7,577 nt of DNA from an uncultured Arthrobacter sp. (lineage in GTDB: Bacteria; Actinomycetota; Actinomycetes; Actinomycetales; Micrococcaceae), in NCBI GenBank assembly GCA_937873245.1, contig CALMVY010000273.1, positions 1-7,577 on the forward strand, given 5' to 3'. The translations under genes were made by a program, and so were the position numbers. The notes beneath the pieces are model-generated. The model saw only the letters and a list, made by a program, of their open reading frames with translations. It had not been told where the DNA came from and did no database searches. Below, piece after piece: positions 1 through 4,180 of the stretch (position 1 is the first letter of the stretch; the number at the start of each line of letters is the position of its first letter).

Positions 1-28
1 GGACCCACCATGAGGCAGCGCGTTGTCC

Positions 29-85
29 GCCTCACGGAGCCGCCCCCCAAGAGGGGGGCCGGAGGCAAGGGCGGCTCCGTGAGGC
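29..85. repeat. Long perfect inverted repeat (hairpin)
   Basis: A 17-bp perfect inverted repeat pairs 29-45 with 69-85 (arms GCCTCACGGAGCCGCCC and its complement). The loop contains a second C6/G6 pairing (43-48 with 53-58). A further copy of one arm's tip, TGAGGC, lies at 11-16 and could pair with 29-34 instead, so two structures compete. No T-run follows on either strand, so it is not a textbook intrinsic terminator. It may be a rho-assisted or convergent-gene terminator, or an end-of-element repeat. The pairing is seen directly; the role is inferred. Confidence 0.55.
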
Positions 86-178
86 AGACACACGGCTAAG
101 ACCGGTTTCTCTTTCAATTGAAAGCGTGCGGACAAAAACGGGATGTGAGCATCGAGAACCGCTGCATGAAGCACGAAG

Positions 179-203
179 GCGGCCACGCTCGGCGCGTGGC
201 CGC
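179..203 (-). terminator. Hairpin downstream of GAP-family gene
   Basis: A 10-bp perfect stem (179-188 with 194-203) closes a 5-nt loop TCGGC. It lies about 106 nt past the stop codon of the minus-strand gene ending at 310. Neither side has a strong T-tract (TTCT follows on the plus strand, CTTCGTG on the minus), so it is a probable weak or rho-assisted terminator. Confidence 0.4.
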
Positions 204-309
204 TTCTCGCGCGAAAGCCCGCACCACGCGGCGCCCGCACATGGCCGGTCCAAAGACCTGCGAGGCGGATACCAGGCTCCATTGTACATTTCACGGAACA
301 CGTCTCGGC

Positions 310-975
310 CTAGAAGCCGGCGAGGCCCTTGCTGATCATGACTGCGCCAATAATGGCAAGCACAACGGCGATGATGATGTCGTAGTAGCGAACCAGCCAT
401 GTCCGGACCGGTTCCAGCACCCGGCGCACCGGAGCGCCGATGAGTAAATACGCCACCACCGGCACCACGACGGTGATCGTGGCGATTCCCGTATAGATGA
501 GCAGCACCGCGGCAACCATGCCGAACGGGAGCGTGGCGCTGCCGATCACGACGCCGGCCGCGATCCCGAAGATCAGTTCCTTCGGATTGATCGCCGTCAC
601 CAGGAATCCCGTCCGCAGGGCCTTCGCCGTCGGCATGCCGTCCAGGGCCTGCATCCACCCGGGGGTCTTCGGTTCAGCGGCGCCTTTTGGCCGCGAACGG
701 AACTTGGAGAGCGCCAGGAGAATGAGCCCCACGCCCAGCACGAGGCGGATGACTGCGCCTACGCGTGAACCGCCTGACCCCTGGGTGGCTGCGTCGGACA
801 GGGCCGCAACCGCAAGCGCCGTCGCCAGGACCGCGAGGACCCTGCCCACGGCAAAGCCGATGCTCCTGCCCCGGCCATTTGGAGAGAGGATCATCAGCAG
901 CACGGCGATCAGCGGCAGCGGGCTGGCCGCCATGCCCACGGCCTGCGGCACCAGCTCCGCGATCAGTTCAAGCAC
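310..975 (-). CDS. GAP-family (Sap/SfLAP-like) six-helix membrane protein
   Basis: A polytopic membrane protein of about 221 residues from the GTG at 975. Six hydrophobic segments lie at about residues 8-30, 39-60, 73-91, 122-146, 150-180 and 198-217, with a basic loop near 91-103. The N-terminal helix ending in SPLPLIAVLLMIL and the NPKE motif (130-133) in helix 4 match the actinobacterial GAP family (Pfam SfLAP), whose mycobacterial members are tied to surface glycolipid export; the substrate here is unknown. The frame stays open to an ATG at 1047 and a GTG at 1050. I prefer the GTG at 975 because GGATGGAG lies just upstream and family members start a few residues before helix 1; the longer form adds a non-hydrophobic 24-25 residues. 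It lies 163 nt downstream of bcp on the same strand and could be read through from it. Confidence 0.8.
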   Translation of the reverse strand: MLELIAELVPQAVGMAASPLPLIAVLLMILSPNGRGRSIGFAVGRVLAVLATALAVAALSDAATQGSGGSRVGAVIRLVLGVGLILLALSKFRSRPKGAAEPKTPGWMQALDGMPTAKALRTGFLVTAINPKELIFGIAAGVVIGSATLPFGMVAAVLLIYTGIATITVVVPVVAYLLIGAPVRRVLEPVRTWLVRYYDIIIAVVLAIIGAVMISKGLAGF

Positions 976-1137
976 GCTGCTCCATCCCGTGACGCCACAG
1001 AGGCGCGGACCCGCAGCGAATCTATGCCGCGGGCAGCCTGGACGCATCACCCTCAGGGGATGAGCGCAAAGCCCGGTACCGCGACCCCGGAGGGGCGCCG
1101 CGGCGGGCGCTCGTCCGGGCTGCGAAGGATGTACTGG

Positions 1138-1611
1138 TCAGGAGTCGATTTTGAGGTCCCTGCGGAGTTTGGCGACATGCCCGGTGGCCCGGACGTTGTA
1201 CTGGGCAAGCGCGACCTTCCCCTCGGGGTCGACAACTACCGTGGACCGGATAAGACCTTGGTACGTTTTGCCATAGTTCTTCTTCTCGCCCCAGGCCGCG
1301 TATGCCTCGGCGACGGTGTGGTCCGGATCGGACAGCAGGGGGAAGTCGAGGCCTTCTGCTGTTGCGAACTTGGCGAGCTTTTCCACGGGGTCGGGGGAGA
1401 TGCCCACCACCTCATAACCGGCATGCCGCAGGGATGCCAGGGAATCCCGGAAATCGCAGGCCTGCTTCGTGCAGCCCGGAGTGGCGGCCGCCGGGTAGAA
1501 GTAGACCACCGTGCTGCGGCCCAGGAAGTCTCCGAGGGAGACGTCCTGGCCGGCGGAATTTTTCAAGGTGAAAGCCGGCGCCGGATCACCGGGGATGAGT
1601 CGTTCAGGCAC
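1138..1611 (-). CDS. bcp: Bcp/PrxQ-type thiol peroxidase (peroxiredoxin)
   Basis: A 157-residue cytoplasmic peroxiredoxin of the Bcp/PrxQ type, reducing H2O2 and organic hydroperoxides with thioredoxin-like electron donors. The active site is seen directly: T44-P-G-C47 carries the peroxidatic Cys with its conserved Thr, and C52, five residues on, is the usual PrxQ resolving Cys in the same helix (TPGCTKQACDFRD). The family Arg is R122 (GLIRSTVVVDPEG). The length is normal and complete. The start is GTG at 1611, chosen because GAAGGAG lies six bases upstream. A weak promoter may be TTCGGC (1681-1676), 18 bp, TAGGCT (1657-1652), all minus strand. It is divergent from the MarR-type gene starting at 1707, which may control it. 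No defect is seen. Confidence 0.93.
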   Translation of the reverse strand: MPERLIPGDPAPAFTLKNSAGQDVSLGDFLGRSTVVYFYPAAATPGCTKQACDFRDSLASLRHAGYEVVGISPDPVEKLAKFATAEGLDFPLLSDPDHTVAEAYAAWGEKKNYGKTYQGLIRSTVVVDPEGKVALAQYNVRATGHVAKLRRDLKIDS

Positions 1612-1693
1612 GTTGCGCTCCTTCTCGGGCAGTTTCAGGGTGGGAGATTCCAGCCTAGTGAGCGTTGGTGCGCCCGCCGAATCGTGTGATCGC

Positions 1694-1706
1694 TATACTC
1701 GTTGGT
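1694..1706 (+). promoter_or_regulatory. -10 box of leaderless marR-type promoter
   Basis: TATACT at 1694-1699 ends seven bases before the ATG at 1707, so transcription would begin at or next to the start codon. No Shine-Dalgarno is present between them, consistent with leaderless translation, common in actinobacteria. No good -35 is seen at 17 bp. CGTTGGT occurs at 1663-1669 and again at 1700-1706, bracketing the -10, and could be operator half-sites. Confidence 0.55.
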
Positions 1707-2189
1707 ATGCCTGATATGGATCGCTGGCCCACGGGCCGCCTATTGTCCACGGCAGCACGCCTTGTTGAACACTCCTGGAACGAGAAGCTGGGGGCTATTG
1801 GCCTGACCCATGCCGGTGTCATCGCCATGGAAGTGCTCTCCGTCAACGGCCCCATGACACAGGCCCAACTGGCCCAGCTGGTGCGCGTCCAGGCGCAGAC
1901 AATGGGAAAGACGCTGAGCCGGCTGGAAGCCCACGGCCACATCTCCCGGCAGCGCAGTGCCTCCGACCGCCGCAGTCACGTTGTATCCCTGACGGACCGG
2001 GGCCGCGAAGCCGTTGCCGAGGCCGCGGATATGGAACGTTCCGTGCTCGCTGCCGCCTCCATCGATCCTGATGTGTTGCGGCAGGAACTCCGGGCAGTCG
2101 TCACCGAACTGGCCACCAAGATGTCCTCCACTGAGGCAAAGGCGATCGTTAACGCTCCCGAGCCAATCCTGCCCGTCGACGCCAACTAG
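1707..2189 (+). CDS. MarR-family winged-helix transcriptional regulator
   Basis: A 160-residue DNA-binding regulator, expected to be a dimer. Helices at 8-30 form the dimerisation N-terminus. The winged helix-turn-helix spans about 48-100: recognition helix around 62-77 (QAQTMGKTLSRLEAHG) and wing around 81-100 with the family signature DRRSHVVSLTDRGR. A C-terminal dimerisation helix follows at 124-147. It has no cysteine, so it is not a Cys-sensing OhrR-type repressor; the ligand is unknown. The ATG at 1707 is preferred over the in-frame TTG at 1665 because the domain starts normally there and TATACT sits seven bases upstream. It is divergent from bcp with a 95-bp shared region, and self-regulation plus control of bcp is the natural inference. 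Confidence 0.9.
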   Translation: MPDMDRWPTGRLLSTAARLVEHSWNEKLGAIGLTHAGVIAMEVLSVNGPMTQAQLAQLVRVQAQTMGKTLSRLEAHGHISRQRSASDRRSHVVSLTDRGREAVAEAADMERSVLAAASIDPDVLRQELRAVVTELATKMSSTEAKAIVNAPEPILPVDAN

Positions 2190-2229
2190 GGCGGCGTTTA
2201 GGCCACTGGAACCTGGTCCAAGGGAAACA

Positions 2230-2781
2230 GTGCCGTTTAGCGCGGTCGGTTCACACCCGTACGGCATCCTCAAGGGTGTGGTCGACGGCAAGGTGTTCGT
2301 CAAGGGCACCTGGGGCGCCCAGATCATCGACGACCTGGCCCCTGCCGAGGGGGACATACTCATTGAAGGCAAACGGGGCCTGGACACCTTCGCCAGCACA
2401 AACCTGGACTTTATTTTGCGCAGCAAAGGAATCACGACGATCGCGCCCGGCGGTTTCCTGACCAACTGCTGCGTGGAATCGACCATGCGATCAGGCTATG
2501 AGAATGGCTACAAGGTGATCACCCTCAGCGACTGCCTGGCGGCCACGTCCGTTGAAGAGCACCAGAACGCCATTACCTACGAGTACCCGATGTTTTCCAC
2601 GCCCATGAGTTCTGAGGAATTCATCCACGCCCTGGGTCAGCCCGCTGCCGGCGGGGTGAGCAGCTCCTTCCCGCGCCGTGTCCCTCAGCGGACCGTGCGT
2701 CCGCTGCGCATAGGCTCAAGACATGGACTCGAACGTGACTGTGGAACTGGAAGGGCAGACCTCGATCAACGAGTTGCTTGA
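2230..2781 (+). pseudogene. N-terminally truncated isochorismatase-family cysteine hydrolase
   Basis: From about 2230 the frame reads as the C-terminal two-thirds of a cysteine hydrolase (isochorismatase/nicotinamidase/biuret-hydrolase superfamily). It keeps the catalytic Lys in the IEGKRGLDTF segment (about 2362-2391) and the nucleophile Cys in GGFLTNCCVESTMRSGY (about 2446-2496), then the usual SDCLAATSVEEH and a C-terminal FSTPMSSEEFIHAL ending near 2635. The family's N-terminal strand with the catalytic Asp (DMQNDF-type) is absent: upstream is only 40 bp and then the MarR stop codon. No start codon with a ribosome-binding site is seen. Past 2640 the frame continues to 2781 without family-like sequence, so the native stop also seems lost. 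Without the Asp the product should be inactive. The preserved reading frame suggests recent truncation. Confidence 0.75.
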
Positions 2782-2863
2782 CGAACCTGTCGGCGTGTCG
2801 CCGGTCCAGCTGGCATTGCCTATCCACTTTCAATTGGCCGCCGCTGCCCGGCGGGATTCCTGA
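2723..2863 (+). CDS. Possible small protein, 46 aa, unrecognised
   Basis: A short ORF starts at ATG 2723 and ends at TGA 2861-2863. Its composition is mildly acidic at first (MDSNVTVELEGQTSINELL) then hydrophobic-mixed. Only a weak AGGCTCAAG precedes the start. It overlaps the tail of the truncated cysteine hydrolase in another frame and is followed by a small hairpin (2890-2910). I recognise no family. It could be the start of a gene cut short, or chance. Confidence 0.25.
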   Translation: MDSNVTVELEGQTSINELLDEPVGVSPVQLALPIHFQLAAAARRDS

Positions 2864-2889
2864 CGCAGCTAACTTGACCTGTCCCGGAT

Positions 2890-2925
2890 CGGACCTTTCG
2901 TTCCGGTCCGCGCGCCTTGTGTTTT
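2890..2925 (+). terminator. Weak terminator-like hairpin
   Basis: A six-bp stem CGGACC/GGTCCG (2890-2895 with 2905-2910) with a 9-nt loop precedes a mixed CCTTGTGTTTT stretch. The short stem and interrupted T-tract make this a weak call. Confidence 0.25.
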
Positions 2926-2946
2926 GAGCAAAGTGTTTGAGTAAAT

Positions 2947-2994
2947 AAAGAACCCGTCTATCAGGCTATGAAGCCCGGAAGACGGGTTTTCTTT
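2947..2994. terminator. Bidirectional intrinsic terminator next to tRNA remnant
   Basis: A nine-bp stem AACCCGTCT/AGACGGGTT (2951-2959 with 2980-2988) has a 20-nt loop. TTCTTT follows on the plus strand and CTTTATTTA on the minus strand. On the minus strand it lies just downstream of the tRNA-like 3' half at 2999-3038, so it most likely terminated that tRNA transcript. It would also stop plus-strand transcription from the genes on the left. Confidence 0.75.
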
Positions 2995-2998
2995 CATG

Positions 2999-3038
2999 GT
3001 CAATCCCGGGAGTCGAACCCGGAAGCCACTGTTATGAG
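2999..3038 (-). tRNA. 3' half of a CAT-anticodon tRNA (remnant)
   Basis: On the minus strand a clean T-arm is present: stem CCGGG, loop TTCGACT, stem CCCGG (3022-3006). It is preceded by a 4-nt variable region GCTT, an anticodon 3' stem CAGTG (3031-3027) and a 7-nt loop CTCATAA (3038-3032) with T33 and anticodon CAT (Met or Ile2 type). The 3' acceptor strand would be GATTGAC. The expected 5' anticodon stem CACTG, D-arm and 5' acceptor GTCAATC are absent upstream; at 3039-3043 the sequence cannot pair. CCA is not correctly spaced. The most economical reading is a tRNA broken at the anticodon stem-loop, with its terminator still in place on the 3' side. Confidence 0.45.
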
Positions 3039-3200
3039 GTCGATTAGTATCCCCACTGTCCTATCGGGCGGGTCGGTCGGATATGCGCTGGATTTCGTCG
3101 AAATGTGACGTTCCACGGATTCATAACCCTTGAGTGACGGTAGGGGCAGTGAGGTGCATACAAATAGCCCGTAAATTTCCCGGTCGAGCAGAAGGTGTAT

Positions 3201-3452
3201 TTACGGCTCCGCGCAGGGAGGAAACGCGTCGTCGAACACAACGCGATTGTCCGCCATCTGCAGTTCTTCCTGGACGTAGAACTCGCGGGTGATAGCGCCG
3301 GATGAATGGCGGAGCGGTTCGACAGCGGCCTCCGCCCGGGAGCAGCCGGACGGGTCGGTCCAGACACACGATGTCTTGCAGGCGAACCCGGCACCGGCCG
3401 CGGCCGACAGGACAACACCGCAGGCAACTACCCCAAAGGCAGAGCAAGACAC
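3201..3452 (-). CDS. Possible small secreted Cys-containing protein, 83 aa
   Basis: A GTG-started frame (3452) gives a hydrophobic N-terminal stretch CSAFGVVACGVVLSAAAGAGF (residues 3-23), as in a signal peptide, then ACKTSCVWTDPSGCSRAE and an acidic tail ending FPPCAEP. It has six cysteines. The composition is protein-like and unlike the other frames here, and the domain-like part has no internal break. Against it: no Shine-Dalgarno, no basic residues before the hydrophobic core, and an in-frame stop only ten codons upstream, so the N-terminus may be damaged. Family unknown. It lies beyond the tRNA break, in the gene-poor segment. Confidence 0.35.
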   Translation of the reverse strand: MSCSAFGVVACGVVLSAAAGAGFACKTSCVWTDPSGCSRAEAAVEPLRHSSGAITREFYVQEELQMADNRVVFDDAFPPCAEP

Positions 3453-3792
3453 CTCAAGGTTGCTTTGGGAAATGGGTGTTTAGTCGCTGCCAATTCAAAG
3501 AGACCTTGATGTCCTTCTCCTGCCGACACGCCCGCAACACCCCGACCCTCAACTCAGTAGGCCCTAACCACGCTTAGAGATGATGGGCCCATAACCCCGG
3601 TAGTTACCGAGTGGATCTAGCCGGGAAAGCAAGTATGGCCTACTCGTGACACCCCTTGGGGCGGACCATAGGCTCTACGGCACGGGGAATGGCTAAGAGT
3701 GCTGGGGCCACAGACCAGACTATGACCGGACAAGCCCTAGAGCCGCGCCTCAATTAGCGCGACGTCGTTTAATATGCCGCAATTGTCATGAA
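3453..3792. other. Gene-poor stretch; no gene seen
   Basis: Stops are frequent in all frames and GC content is visibly lower than in the flanking genes, with many CTAG and TTAG words. The only structures I see are small: a 10-bp palindrome ATGGGCCCAT (3583-3592), and GGCTCTA (3670s) facing TAGAGCC (3738 area). It may be decayed coding DNA or an island boundary. Confidence 0.5.
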
Positions 3793-4026
3793 GTGGTGAT
3801 GCATTTGTCCCAGCTTCCAATTCCTTCCTCCGGGCTGACCATCAAGTCACCGAGAGCGTCAGTAAGTGTGGCTATTCCAAGCACGGATGAAGCAATGAAG
3901 CTTCCGTGGATCATTCGCCGCATGCGCTCGTACGTGGACGAAGTTGTCATCGAAGGGGGGCGCTCCCATGATCACACCGTCGACGATGCTCCGGCGCTGC
4001 CCGTCGACGCGGTCCAGGTCCAAAGG
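3793..4026 (+). pseudogene. N-terminal remnant of a family-2 glycosyltransferase
   Basis: The translated frame contains ASVSVAIPSTDEAMKLPWII then RRMRSYVDEVVIEGGRSHDHT (3859-3978), which follows the GT2 opening: a VSVVIP strand, an NEA.NLP-like helix, a Y.DEVV strand and a DGRS.D.TV turn. Similar enzymes transfer sugars from nucleotide- or lipid-linked donors in exopolysaccharide or glycolipid synthesis. Conserved positions have decayed: NE is replaced by DE, and the nucleotide-contacting Asp of VDG is replaced in EGG. Similarity ends near 4026. The rest of the catalytic domain (about 200 residues, including the DxD) is gone; the secreted protein gene starts at 4178. The GTG at 3793 and ATG at 3799 lack a good ribosome-binding site. 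Confidence 0.6.
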
Positions 4027-4165
4027 GATTTCCTAGGCGCAGGTCAGTCGTGTGGTAGGCCGCAAGCGGGCGCTGGGACCGCAACGCCGGCAATGACATC
4101 GCTTGCCGGACTGGCCAGGGGCGCGGTGGATCGGCGCCGTCAAGGTTTCACAGATTGAATGTCGG

Positions 4166-4180
4166 AAGGACGAAAACATG
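4166..4180 (+). promoter_or_regulatory. Ribosome-binding site setting the secreted-protein start
   Basis: GGAAGGA at 4164-4170 lies seven bases before the ATG at 4178. It favours this start over in-frame upstream codons and places the signal peptide correctly. Confidence 0.75.

Larger units (their letters stand above)
1..309. other. No gene seen; structured intergenic DNA
   Basis: I find no supported gene here. Open frames in this stretch lack a ribosome-binding site and a protein-like composition. What it holds is the 29-85 inverted repeat, a 14-bp perfect palindrome CTTTCAATTGAAAG at 111-124, and a hairpin at 179-203 downstream of the minus-strand membrane protein gene. Confidence 0.6.

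Noticed and set aside
111..124. Palindrome CTTTCAATTGAAAG, with CTTTCAATTG again at 2827-2836, as a shared operator
   Set aside because: The second site is only a half match inside a doubtful ORF, and neither sits at a visible promoter.
1024..1689. 221-codon plus-strand frame opposite bcp
   Set aside because: It is a shadow of the well-supported peroxiredoxin; no ribosome-binding site or family resemblance.
1740..2486. 248-codon minus-strand frame opposite marR and the hydrolase remnant
   Set aside because: It is antisense to recognisable MarR and isochorismatase-family sequence.
2999..3075. Complete functional tRNA on the minus strand
   Set aside because: No 5' acceptor able to pair with GATTGAC, no anticodon 5' stem, and CCA wrongly spaced.
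3044..3427. 127-codon minus-strand frame
   Set aside because: Arg/Pro-rich shadow overlapping the more protein-like frame at 3201-3452 and running up to the tRNA break; no start signal.
3453..3792. CRISPR array, IS ends or replication origin in the gene-poor stretch
   Set aside because: No regularly spaced repeats, no terminal inverted repeats, no transposase and no iteron or DnaA-box cluster found by eye.
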